Source: Streptomyces scabichelini (GTDB taxonomy: Bacteria; Actinomycetota; Actinomycetes; Streptomycetales; Streptomycetaceae). Taken from it: a DNA stretch of 64,000 nt. Of the stretch, positions 42,318-50,040 are shown in pieces (position 1 is the first letter of the stretch; each line of letters opens with the position of its first letter). The DNA is taken from assembly GCF_011045015.1 (NCBI RefSeq), contig NZ_JAAKZY010000004.1, forward strand, positions 62,001-126,000, written 5' to 3'. A program made the translations under genes and the position numbers. Under the pieces are notes generated by a model. That model was not told the origin of the DNA and did not search any database. It was given only the letters and a program-made list of their open reading frames with translations.

Positions 42318-42815
42318 TCAGCCCTGCTGGAACAGCTCCGCGGGCAGCGGCTTCAGCAGCGCGTACAGGTCGTCGGTGATGGGGCGGTCCCAGGCGGCGA
42401 TGGTCACCTGGACATTGTCACTGCGGTCGAACTGCACACAGGAGATCCGCGCCTCGGAGAGCTTGAGGCGGCGCACGATCAGGAGGTTGTCGCCCTGCAT
42501 CACCGGCGTGTCCTCGGCGCCGACGACGGTGACCTCCTCGTCGTTCTCCAGCGCCAGCAGCAGCTGGGCCACCTCGAACGGGATCTCGCCCTCGCCGACC
42601 TCGCGGGCCGGGGAACCCTCCGGCAGATTGCCGATGATCATCGCGGGACCGCGTCCGCCGAACAGGTCGTAGCGCAGGAACACGCCCTGGCAGCTGCCGT
42701 CGGGGGCGGGCAGCAGGCCCGCGCCGAGATTGCCCGGCCAGTCTCCCGGGTCCATGGCCAGAACATCGAAGTCGGGCCCTGCGGGTGTGGCGCTGCGGCG
42801 GCGGAGGAAGGACAT
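42318..42815 (-). CDS. Conserved actinomycete hypothetical protein
   Basis: A 165-residue acidic cytosolic protein that I do not recognise by function. It starts MSFLRRRSATPAGPDFDVLA and contains DPGDWPGNLGAGLLPAPDGS, YDLFGGRGPAMIIGNLPEGS and DDLYALLKPLPAELF. No signal, membrane segment or metal motif is visible. Codon third positions are strongly G/C, supporting a real gene. It lies alone between the GH95 gene and the ACT-CGNR pair, with no clear ribosome site. Confidence 0.75.
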   Translation of the reverse strand: MSFLRRRSATPAGPDFDVLAMDPGDWPGNLGAGLLPAPDGSCQGVFLRYDLFGGRGPAMIIGNLPEGSPAREVGEGEIPFEVAQLLLALENDEEVTVVGAEDTPVMQGDNLLIVRRLKLSEARISCVQFDRSDNVQVTIAAWDRPITDDLYALLKPLPAELFQQG

Positions 42816-42916
42816 GTCGCCATGGTACGTGCAAGTCGGGGCGCGACGGCGTGCGGGAGACGACGCTCGGCGCCGACCGGAAAATTGCGGTGACCGCCTC
42901 GAATCCCGCCCTCCCC

Positions 42917-43321
42917 TTACGGACCGGAGCGGTCGGCGAGCCGTTCCAGAAGAGCCACCGCCTCGGCCGCCCGCTCGTACGGCACGAAGAGGTGGTCGTG
43001 GTGGAAGCCGGCGACGACATTGCAGCTCAGGCCCGCATCGGCCAGTGCCCGGGCGACGGCGGCGGTAAGGCCGACGGCGTCCAGCGCGGAGTGGACGCGC
43101 AGCGTGATCCAGGCCGCCACATAGTCGTAGCTCAGACGCGCGGCGTCGGCGTTCCCCTGCGGTACGACGAGGGTGAGGCCCTCGTCCTCGGCGACGGTGA
43201 CGACCGGGGCGAGGCCCGGCGGTGCCGTGCCGGCGGGAACCGTGGTGAAGACGTAGCGGCCGGGATGGAGGGCGGGCCGAAGATCACCGAGGAGCCGGGC
43301 GAGGTCGCGTTCTGCACTCAT
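42917..43321 (-). CDS. ACT domain-containing protein
   Basis: A 134-residue protein. AAWITLRVHSALDAVGLTAA and VARALADAGLSCNVVAGFHH form the ACT ligand-binding fold, ending DHLFVPYERAAEAVALLERL. This standalone family is common in bacteria and may bind amino acids. It starts 9 bases after the stop of the CGNR gene on the same strand and has no separate ribosome site, suggesting coupling. Confidence 0.87.
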   Translation of the reverse strand: MSAERDLARLLGDLRPALHPGRYVFTTVPAGTAPPGLAPVVTVAEDEGLTLVVPQGNADAARLSYDYVAAWITLRVHSALDAVGLTAAVARALADAGLSCNVVAGFHHDHLFVPYERAAEAVALLERLADRSGP

Positions 43322-43330
43322 GTGGGGAGG

Positions 43331-43927
43331 TTATGCCGTGCGCTTGTGCCGCTCGTGATGGCGGGCGACACGGGCCCGGTTGCCGCACGAGGGCTTGCAC
43401 CACTCCTGGCGTGGGTGCTCCTTGAGGAAGTAGCGCACACAGCGCGGTGCGTGGCAGGCGCGCAGCCGCTGCCGGTCGGGGCCCGCGAGGAAGGCGATGG
43501 CGGCTCGGGCGAGGGTCGCGGCGAGCGGCCACTCACCGCGCACGGGTCCCTGGCGTACGACGGGGTCGGCGCCCTCGGCCCATGACAGTACGGGGACGGT
43601 CGGGGCGAGGGCCGCCTGGGCGTTGAGCCGCTCGACGGCGTCCCGTACGGGCATCAGCCGCGCCGCGTCGGCCGGGCTCGGCTCGCCGGGACGCACGGCA
43701 CGGGCGAACAGGGCGCGGACGGCGGCGCGTACGTCTCGTACGGCGGCCAGCTCGGACTCTTCGGCCTGGAAACCGTCGCCACCACCGGCTCCCGGATGCT
43801 CGCGCACCCACGTGGCGAGCCCCGCCGCGGTGGCGAGGTCGTCGGCGACCCCGCCCTTGCCGTCGTGCCGGATGGTCAGTGCGAGGTCCAGCGCGAGCCG
43901 TGCGTCCGGGCTGATCGAGACGTCCAT
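43331..43927 (-). CDS. CGNR zinc finger (ABATE domain) transcriptional regulator
   Basis: A 198-residue protein. The N-terminal ABATE-like region spans ISPDARLALDLALTIRHDG to about residue 140. The C-terminal zinc finger has CHAPRCVRYF then EWCKPSCGNRARVARHHERH, with four cysteines and the CGNR signature. ATG 43927 matches where homology begins; an ATG 30 bases upstream is possible. Divergent from the disrupted pyridoxamine-phosphate-oxidase-like gene, which may once have been its target. Confidence 0.88.
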   Translation of the reverse strand: MDVSISPDARLALDLALTIRHDGKGGVADDLATAAGLATWVREHPGAGGGDGFQAEESELAAVRDVRAAVRALFARAVRPGEPSPADAARLMPVRDAVERLNAQAALAPTVPVLSWAEGADPVVRQGPVRGEWPLAATLARAAIAFLAGPDRQRLRACHAPRCVRYFLKEHPRQEWCKPSCGNRARVARHHERHKRTA

Positions 43928-43977
43928 ACGGCTAATGTTAAGTTCCCCTGTATCCATTAGCAGCGTGAGGAGTGTCC

Positions 43978-44592
43978 ATGGGTGATCTGCGCCAACTGCT
44001 GCGCGGCCTGGAGGTGTTCGCGGGCGAACTACCCGGCTTCGACCCCACCGAGGCCCCCGCCACGCCCTCCGAGCTGTTCACCGAGTGGCTGCTCGCGGCC
44101 GAGATAGCTGCCCCGTCGAGGAGCGCGCACAAGGGCGCTCTAACTCGATCGTGTGATGGTTGGCATCCGGGCTTGCGGCACCCTGGGCCGTCCGGGTTAG
44201 CGTTGCGGCGTGATCTGGGGCGCCGGGTGCGGCGCCAGCGTGCAGGGCCCCTGCTCCACCGGAGTGATGGTTCAGGGCCTCCCCGCCGCCTCTGGCCGCA
44301 TCAACATGGCCAGGTCACACAGGGAACCGGCCTCCCGGGAACGGACCACGGACAGGATCCGTGTCGCCACCCCGGGGCTGAGTACGCTGGGGACCAGTGC
44401 GCCCAAGACCGTTCGGGGCGTGCGGCTGATCGGGCTCACTCCCGCTCAGTCCAAAGGAACGGTGCGCGAGCCGCACGCGATGATGCTTCCACGGCGGGCG
44501 CCGAAGGGAATCCGACGGCTCGCAACCTCGTTTATCTGCGGTCCGGCGAGAGCAAGAGCCAGGGCTGGGTCAGGCAGTTGCTGTGGCCGTGA
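43978..44592 (+). pseudogene. Pyridoxamine 5'-phosphate oxidase-family gene, interrupted by an insertion and truncated
   Basis: GAGGAG precedes ATG 43978 and the frame begins as this family does (DLRQLLRGLEVFAGELPGFD, then LFTEWLLAAEIA). Homology stops at about 44115. It resumes at 44461 with VREPHAMML and, one frame over, STAGAEGNPTARNLVYLR, which should follow directly; the frame change needs one lost base near 44488. The remaining about two thirds of the oxidase are absent. Some 345 bases separate the two parts, and the last 98 of them (44365-44462) are the dispersed element also found at 31901-31998. The remnant ends inside the start of the LRR gene. Confidence 0.78.
44365..44462 (+). repeat. 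98-bp dispersed element, copy B (inside the oxidase pseudogene)
   Basis: CGCCACCCCGGGG to CAGTCCAAAGGAACGG, 89 of 98 identical to copy A. Here it forms the right end of a longer foreign stretch beginning near 44116. The host coding sequence resumes right after GGAACGG, exactly as in copy A. The nine differences show no third-position bias in any frame, so the element is probably not protein-coding. Confidence 0.88.
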
Positions 44593-45314
44593 ACCGTCTA
44601 GGCATACTCGACTACTGGCGGGCCGGGCTCAGCGGCGTACCCGAGGAGGTGTGGCAGCACCCCGCGCCGGAAGTCCTGCTGCTGCCGGACAACGCACTCA
44701 CCGAGCTGCCCGCCCGCATCGGAACCCTCACCACCTTGCACACGCTGGATCTCGGACACAACCGCATCACCGAGATCCCGGACGAGCTGGGTGACCTGAC
44801 GGGCCTCACCCGCTTCCTCTACCTGCACGACAACCAACTCGTCTCGCTTCCCGAGTCGTTGGGCCGTCTGGTCCAGCTCGCCTACCTGAACGTCGGCGAG
44901 AACCGCCTCACAGCACTGCCGGAGTCGCTGGGATCGATGAAAGGCCTGGTGGAGCTGCGCGCCCAGCACAACCGGGTCACTCGACTGCCCGCCTCGCTGG
45001 GCGAGTTGTCCTCGCTGCGCGAGCTGTGGCTGCGCGGTAATCAGCTCACGGCGCTCCCCGGCTCCGTACGGAATCTGCGCGAGCTGCGGGAACTGGAACT
45101 GCGGGAGAACGAGTTCGCGGAAGTCCCCGAGGTGCTGCGTGGGCTGCCGTTGCTGCGACGGCTCGATCTGCGAGCCAACCGGCTCGCGGAACTGCCGTCC
45201 TGGGTAGCGGAGTTGCCGTCGCTGGAGAAGCTGGATCTGCGGTGGAACGACATCGAGGTCCCGGCCGAAGTGGGGCGGGCACTCGAAGCGCGCGGGTGTG
45301 TGGTGCTGCGGTGA
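44583..45314 (+). CDS. Leucine-rich repeat protein
   Basis: A 243-residue protein made of about eight 23-residue leucine-rich repeats, for example LTTLHTLDLGHNRITEIPDE and LRELWLRGNQLTALPGSVRN. The unit LxxLxxLxLxxNxLxxLPxx matches bacterial/plant-type LRRs. No signal peptide is visible, so it is probably cytosolic; protein binding is the likely role. GTG at 44583 overlaps the remnant of the preceding pseudogene, and a second GTG lies 6 bases on; neither has a clear ribosome site, so its native promoter may have been altered by the insertion upstream. Confidence 0.85.
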   Translation: MAVNRLGILDYWRAGLSGVPEEVWQHPAPEVLLLPDNALTELPARIGTLTTLHTLDLGHNRITEIPDELGDLTGLTRFLYLHDNQLVSLPESLGRLVQLAYLNVGENRLTALPESLGSMKGLVELRAQHNRVTRLPASLGELSSLRELWLRGNQLTALPGSVRNLRELRELELRENEFAEVPEVLRGLPLLRRLDLRANRLAELPSWVAELPSLEKLDLRWNDIEVPAEVGRALEARGCVVLR

Positions 45315-45317
45315 GGA

Positions 45318-45416
45318 GCGCCCCGTAGGGGCGCGGGGAACTGCGCGACCAGCCACAACGGACCCGCAGGCACGCACTGGACCGTGACGCACTGGACCTC
45401 CAGCGGAGCGCTCAGC
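45318..45416 (-). repeat. Streptomyces 3'-end repeat, copy 1
   Basis: A hairpin GCGCCCC-GTA-GGGGCGC (45318-45334) followed by a conserved tail (GGGAACTGCGCGACCAGCCA, CCCGCAG, CCTCCAGCGGAGCGCTCAG) that runs into the stop codon of the minus-strand universal stress gene. The tail has an extra segment relative to copies 2 and 3. Read on the minus strand it ends in the hairpin and so can act as that gene's terminator. Confidence 0.85.
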
Positions 45417-46317
45417 TCTCCTCGCCGGTCGGCGGCACCACCGCCACCGGACTCGCCGCGTGCAGCAACACCGCCTGCGTGACCGAGCCGATCATGCGGG
45501 CGGGAGCCAGCAGTCGTCGACGGTGGCGGCCCACCACGACGAGGTCGGCGTCCTTGGAGGCCGCGACGAGGTGACCGGCGGCATCGCCCGGCACGACGTC
45601 CACATCGGCGCGGACCTCGGGGTGCCGCTCGCGATGCGGGGCCACGAAGCCGTCGGCCAGTGTTCTGGTCCCGGTCTCGATGGCCGCCTGGTCGACGGTC
45701 GAGGTCGTGATGAAGTCGCCGGGGACGGCCCACATCTGGAGCGGCCACGCGTACGCGGCGACCACCTGCACGCGGGCCGCGCGGCGTGCGGCCTCGGTGA
45801 AGGCGAAGGCGAGGCTCGCCTCGTCAGGGCTGTCGACGTGCAGGCCGACCACCACGCGCGGGCCGGGTGCGGCGGGGCCGTTCTCGTGCACCTCGCGTCC
45901 GGGGCGGGGTACCACGACGACGGGACACTCCGCGTCACGCGCGGCGGCCATGCTGTTGGAGCCGAGGATCAGGCTGGCGAAGCCGCCACGGCCACGGGAA
46001 CCGAGGACCAACAGCTGCGCGGTGGAGCCGAGTTCGGGCAGTACTGCCGCAGGCGAGCCTTCCAGGAGGAGGTACTCCGTCACCGGCCGGTCGGCCCGGT
46101 ACTCAAGGCGGGTGCGTACCTCGTTGAGGACCGGGTCCTGGTCCGGCTCCGGCGGTGCGGCGGGCAGGACCTCGGGCTGTGCCCAGGGCGCGTACTGCCG
46201 CACATGGACCACGCGCAGCGGCGCCTCACGCATCCGGGCGGCGCCGAAGGCCCACTCCAGGGCGCGCAGGCTGTCGTCCGAACCGTCGGCCGCCGCGATG
46301 ACAGGCAGGGTGCTCAT
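45412..46317 (-). CDS. Universal stress protein with two USP domains
   Basis: A 301-residue cytosolic protein of two tandem USP domains. The first starts PVIAAADGSDDSLRALEWAF and has the ATP-binding motif VLGSRGRGGFASLILGSNS. The second starts RVVVGLHVDSPDEASLAFAF and has VVGRHRRRLLAPARMIGSV, a weaker G-x2-G-x9-G match. GGAGGC precedes ATG 46317. Such tandem USPs in actinomycetes respond to dormancy, hypoxia or redox stress. Confidence 0.92.
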   Translation of the reverse strand: MSTLPVIAAADGSDDSLRALEWAFGAARMREAPLRVVHVRQYAPWAQPEVLPAAPPEPDQDPVLNEVRTRLEYRADRPVTEYLLLEGSPAAVLPELGSTAQLLVLGSRGRGGFASLILGSNSMAAARDAECPVVVVPRPGREVHENGPAAPGPRVVVGLHVDSPDEASLAFAFTEAARRAARVQVVAAYAWPLQMWAVPGDFITTSTVDQAAIETGTRTLADGFVAPHRERHPEVRADVDVVPGDAAGHLVAASKDADLVVVGRHRRRLLAPARMIGSVTQAVLLHAASPVAVVPPTGEES

Positions 46318-46443
46318 GCGTTTCTCGCCTCCGGAACGCCGCCTTCTGATTCCTGGGGCCAGCCTCGCTCAGGCATGGCCCCAGGACAGGGCCGAAGGTC
46401 GCGTGTCCGGAGAAGACGAGGGAAAACACCCCTCTGCCGGGTG

Positions 46444-46686
46444 TCAGGTGAGGTCGAACTCCCCCTCCCGTGCCCCCGACACGAACGCGCCCCACTCCGC
46501 GGGTGTGAAGATCAGGGAGGGGCTTTCGGGGCGGCCACTGTTGCGCATCGCGATGAAACCCTCGACAAAGGCGATCTGGACATCTCCCAGCCCTCGGCTG
46601 CTGGATCGCCAGTCGGCGTTGCTGAGGTCAAGCTCCGGCTTGTCCCAGCCTACGAGCGGGTGCTGCTGGATGGTGCTCTCGGCCAC
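46444..46686 (-). CDS. DUF397 domain protein
   Basis: An 80-residue protein with the DUF397 pattern: WRSSSRGLGDVQIAFVEGFI followed by AMRNSGRPESPSLIFTPAEW and GAFVSGAREGEFD. These small actinomycete proteins usually partner XRE-type regulators (BldB-like systems), but no such regulator is adjacent. GTG 46686 has GGGAGGAG about 7 bases upstream. Confidence 0.9.
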   Translation of the reverse strand: MAESTIQQHPLVGWDKPELDLSNADWRSSSRGLGDVQIAFVEGFIAMRNSGRPESPSLIFTPAEWGAFVSGAREGEFDLT

Positions 46687-46767
46687 GTCCGTGCTCCTCC
46701 CGGTTCGTCGTCCGCGGCCAGCCTAGCGATCGGTCACCGCCAGGCACAGGCCACGTGAGGGGCACGT

Positions 46768-47946
46768 TCAGGAAGCGGGAGGTTCAGTCCCCACCAGCCA
46801 CATCGAGAAGAACTGCGAGCCACCTCCGTAGGCGTGCCCCAGCGCCCTCCGCACCCCGTCGACCTGGTGTTCTCCGGCCTGGCCGCGTACCTGAAGGGCC
46901 GCTTCCGCGAAGCGGATCATCCCGGACGCGCCGATCGGATTGGTGGACAGGACGCCGCCGGACATGTTGACGGGCAGGTCCCCGTCGAGTTCCGTCACTC
47001 CTGACTCGGTGAGTTTCCAGCCCTCGCCCTCGGCGGCGAAGCCGAGATTCTCCAGCCACATGGGCTCGTACCAGGAGAACGGCACGTACATCTCGACGGC
47101 GTCGATCTCCCTCCGCGGGTCGGTGATCCCGGCCTGTCGGTACACGTCCGCCGCGCAGTCCTTGCCGGCCTGCGGTGACACGAAGTCCTTGCCCGCGAAG
47201 AGGGTCGGCTCGCTGCGCATCGCGCCGCCGTGCATCCACGCGGGTGGGCGGGGTGAGCGGGCGGCGCCCGCACGGTCGGTGAGCACCATCGCGCACGCGC
47301 CGTCCGACGACGGGCAGGTCTCGGAGTAGCGGATCGGGTCCCACAGCATCGGCGAGGCCTGGACCTTCTCCAGCGTGATGTCGTGCTCGTGCAGATGCGC
47401 GTACGGGTTCTTGAGCGCGTTGCGACGGTCCTTGTACGCGACCAGGGAGCCGACCGTGTCGGGGGCGCCGGTGCGCCGCATGTACGCACGCACGTGGGGC
47501 GCGAAGAAGCCGCCCGCGCCGGCCAGCAGCGGCTGCTGGAAGGGGATCGGCAGGGACAGGCCCCACATGGCGTTCGACTCGGACTGTTTCTCGTAGGCCA
47601 GGGTGAGGACGGTGCCGTGGACGCGGCCCGCGATCAGGTTCGTGGCGACGAGCGCGGTGGAGCCGCCGACGGAGCCCGCGGTGTGTACACGCAGCATGGG
47701 TTTGCCGACCGCGCCGAGGGCGTCGGCGAGGTACAGCTCGGGCATCATGACGCCCTCGAAGAAGTCGGGCGCCTTGCCGATGACGACGGCGTCGATGTCG
47801 GCCCACGTCAACTCGGCGTCCGCCAGGGCCGCTTGGGCTGCTTCTCGGACGAGTCCCGCGAGGGACACGTCCCGGCGGGCGGCCACGTGCTTGGTCTGGC
47901 CGATCCCGACGACGGCCACGGGCTCCTTGCTCATCGGGCGGCTCAT
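46768..47946 (-). CDS. Thiolase-fold lipid-transfer-like protein (apparently Cys-less)
   Basis: A 392-residue thiolase superfamily protein: VAVVGIGQTKHVAARRDVSL, MLRVHTAGSVGGSTALVATN, MSGGVLSTNPIGASGMIRFA and ALGHAYGGGSQFFSMWL. At the nucleophile loop the sequence is HTAGSVGGS with no Cys, and the usual catalytic His of GGxxxxHPxGASG is Asn (STNPIGASG). This is typical of SCP-x/Ltp-type proteins rather than true thiolases; some relatives act as retro-aldolases with OB-fold partners. ATG 47946 overlaps the stop of the upstream gene (ATGA), so the three genes here are one coupled operon. Confidence 0.87.
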   Translation of the reverse strand: MSRPMSKEPVAVVGIGQTKHVAARRDVSLAGLVREAAQAALADAELTWADIDAVVIGKAPDFFEGVMMPELYLADALGAVGKPMLRVHTAGSVGGSTALVATNLIAGRVHGTVLTLAYEKQSESNAMWGLSLPIPFQQPLLAGAGGFFAPHVRAYMRRTGAPDTVGSLVAYKDRRNALKNPYAHLHEHDITLEKVQASPMLWDPIRYSETCPSSDGACAMVLTDRAGAARSPRPPAWMHGGAMRSEPTLFAGKDFVSPQAGKDCAADVYRQAGITDPRREIDAVEMYVPFSWYEPMWLENLGFAAEGEGWKLTESGVTELDGDLPVNMSGGVLSTNPIGASGMIRFAEAALQVRGQAGEHQVDGVRRALGHAYGGGSQFFSMWLVGTEPPAS

Positions 47947-48989
47947 CGGGTGTCCCCTTCGAGTACGGCGACCAGGTTCTGTTGCAGACAGGGTCCTGAG
48001 GTGGCGTGGGCGAGCGCGCGGTCGGACGCGCCGCGGTGGATACGGGCGGCGGCCTCGCCGACGCGGATGAGCCCGGCGGCCATGATCGGGTTGGCGGCGA
48101 GCGCTCCCCCGGAGGGGTTGACCGCGACGTCCCCGCCCAGCCGCAGGGCCTTGCGCAGGACCACTTCCTGAGAGGTGAAGGGCGCGTGCAACTCGGCGGT
48201 GTCGACGGGCCGTTCGAAAGCACCGGCCTTCTCGGCGGCCAGCCGCGTGGACGGCGAGTCGGTCAGATCGCGTACCCCCAGACCGTGCGCCTCGATACGG
48301 TGATCGATGCCGCGGATCCAGGCGGGCCGCTCGCACAGTTCGCGGGCCCGCTCCCCCGCCGCGAGGATCACGGCCGCGGCCCCGTCGCCGATGGGCGGGC
48401 AGTCGCCGGCACGGAGAGGACGTACGACGTACTCCCCCTGCGGCGCCGAACCCCTCAGCTGCGCACTGGAGTTGTCCCGCGCGTCCTCGCGGCTGCGGGA
48501 GGCGACCCCGGCGAGCGCGGGCTCGTCCGTGTCGCCCGCGTCGATGAGCGCCTGCGCCTGAAGGGCGGCCAGGGCCACGGAATCCGGCCACAGGGGGGCC
48601 ACGTAGTACGGGTCGAGCTGCCGGGTCAGCACATCGCGTACGGAGCCGGGCGAGGACTTGCCGTACGAGTACACGAGCGCGGTGTCGGCGTCCCCGGTGA
48701 GCAGCTTCGTCCAGGCCTCGTACAGGGCCCAGGCCCCGTCCATCTCCACGTGCGACTCGGAGATCGGCGGCCAGGCGCCGACACCGTCGAGCGCCATGGT
48801 GAAGGAGAAGGCGCGGCCCGCGAGATAGTCCGTGGAGCCGGAGCAGGTGAAGCCGATGTCGCTGGTCTTCATGCCGGTCCGGGCCAGGACCTCGTGCAGG
48901 ACCGGCATGAGCATCTCCACCTCGGAGAGCTCGTCGCTGGTGCGCCGGTGCTCGGTCTGCCCGAAGGCCACTACGGCGATCTCGCGCAT
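47943..48989 (-). CDS. Second thiolase-fold protein (apparently Cys-less)
   Basis: A 348-residue thiolase-fold protein: EIAVVAFGQTEHRRTSDELS, DIGFTCSGSTDYLAGRAFSF, GAWPPISESHVEMDGAWALY, CPPIGDGAAAVILAAGERAR and NPSGGALAANPIMAAGLIRV. The loop that would carry the nucleophile reads SHVEMDGAW, without Cys; the Cys in FTCSGS belongs to an earlier strand. ATGA overlaps join it to genes on both sides. It probably pairs with the 46768-47946 product as a heteromer supported by the OB-fold protein (inference). Confidence 0.85.
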   Translation of the reverse strand: MREIAVVAFGQTEHRRTSDELSEVEMLMPVLHEVLARTGMKTSDIGFTCSGSTDYLAGRAFSFTMALDGVGAWPPISESHVEMDGAWALYEAWTKLLTGDADTALVYSYGKSSPGSVRDVLTRQLDPYYVAPLWPDSVALAALQAQALIDAGDTDEPALAGVASRSREDARDNSSAQLRGSAPQGEYVVRPLRAGDCPPIGDGAAAVILAAGERARELCERPAWIRGIDHRIEAHGLGVRDLTDSPSTRLAAEKAGAFERPVDTAELHAPFTSQEVVLRKALRLGGDVAVNPSGGALAANPIMAAGLIRVGEAAARIHRGASDRALAHATSGPCLQQNLVAVLEGDTR

Positions 48990-49933
48990 CACACCAGCTC
49001 CTTGTACGTCTCGTAGTCCGCGTCCGGCTCGCCGGTGGGCCGGTAGTGGTCGGGGTAACGGCCGCCATCGGTCCACACCGGCTCGACGCGCAGGCCCATG
49101 CGCACCTGGTCGTAGGGGATGCCGCCGATGCGGCCGTGCAGGGCGAGGTCGGCGCCGTCGAGCGCGATGTGCGCGTAGACGTACGGGACTTCGATGTCGA
49201 GGTTCTTCGCCTTGATGTTGACGATGCAGTACGTGGTGACGGTGCCGCCCGGCCCGACTTCGACCTCTTCCGACGTGGCCACGCCACAGGTGGGGCACGC
49301 GCCCCTCGGCGGGACGTACACCTTGCGGCAGGACGGGCAGCGTTCGCCGACGATCCGCCGGTCGGCGAGCGCGTTGATGTAGCCGGACTGGGCGCGTCCG
49401 GGCGAGTAGGTGTAGTCGAGGCGGGCCGGGGCGACGATGCCGGTCACCATGTCCTCGAACCGCCCGTCGTGGCCCGCGAGTTCAGGCCCTTCGGGGCTGT
49501 CGTACGGCTCGAAGCAGGTGATGTCCGTGATGGCGCCGGAGCGTTCCTCGGCCCATCGGATGCGGACGCGCATCCCGCTGCGCAGGGCGTCGGGGCCGGG
49601 GGCGTCCAGGGCGTGCAGAAGGGACGTGTCGGCACCGTCGAGTTTCACGAGGACCCAGGCGAAGGGGGTGTCGAGGGGCTGGCCGCGACGGGGGGCGTGG
49701 TTCCAGGCCCAGGTGGTGACGGTGCCGGTGGGCGCCACCTCGACGAGATCCCGGATCTCCTCGGAGGTGACGGGGTCGTACTCGACGGGCGGGACGAGGG
49801 TCCTGCCGTCACCGGTCTTCACACCGAGGACGACGCGTTCACGCAGTCCGGTGAGAAAGGCGCTCTGGACGGGGCCGAGGGAACGGGTGAAGGGAAACTC
49901 GACGACCAGGGGGGCTTTGAGGACTTGGGGCAC
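48989..49933 (-). CDS. Double OB-fold/zinc-ribbon (DUF35) protein
   Basis: A 314-residue protein with two OB-fold modules. The C-terminal one (about 180-310) has a complete zinc ribbon, GERCPSCRKVYVPPRGACPTCG, and the strand VGPGGTVTTYCIVNIKA. The N-terminal one (about 1-160) has VAPTGTVTTWAWNHAP but no ribbon cysteines. DUF35 proteins bind acyl-CoA and stabilise thiolase-fold partners, for example ChsH2 with Ltp2 in steroid side-chain degradation. It is the first gene of the coupled three-gene set, about 105 bases after the crotonase stop with repeat copy 2 between. Confidence 0.88.
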   Translation of the reverse strand: MPQVLKAPLVVEFPFTRSLGPVQSAFLTGLRERVVLGVKTGDGRTLVPPVEYDPVTSEEIRDLVEVAPTGTVTTWAWNHAPRRGQPLDTPFAWVLVKLDGADTSLLHALDAPGPDALRSGMRVRIRWAEERSGAITDITCFEPYDSPEGPELAGHDGRFEDMVTGIVAPARLDYTYSPGRAQSGYINALADRRIVGERCPSCRKVYVPPRGACPTCGVATSEEVEVGPGGTVTTYCIVNIKAKNLDIEVPYVYAHIALDGADLALHGRIGGIPYDQVRMGLRVEPVWTDGGRYPDHYRPTGEPDADYETYKELV

Positions 49934-49960
49934 GGGGTCTCCTCCGGAGAACAGGGGGCA

Positions 49961-50040
49961 GCGCCCCTTTAGGGGCGCGGGGAACTGCGCGACCAGCCAC
50001 GACGAACCCGCAGCTTCAAACCGGCCTCCCAGCGGAGCTA
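49961..50040 (-). repeat. Streptomyces 3'-end repeat, copy 2
   Basis: GCGCCCC-TTTA-GGGGCGC hairpin (49961-49978) plus the tail GGGAACTGCGCGACCAGCCA, AACCCGCAGCTTC and CCTCCCAGCGGAGC, which runs into the stop codon of the crotonase gene. Same orientation relative to the minus-strand gene as copies 1 and 3. It lies inside the apparent crotonase-OB-fold-thiolase operon, where it could partially terminate transcription. Confidence 0.87.

Noticed and set aside
44210-44460. A coding role for the dispersed element (a frame including LSTLGTSAPKTVRGV)
   Set aside because: Differences between the two copies fall at all codon positions and change residues freely, so no protein constraint is seen.
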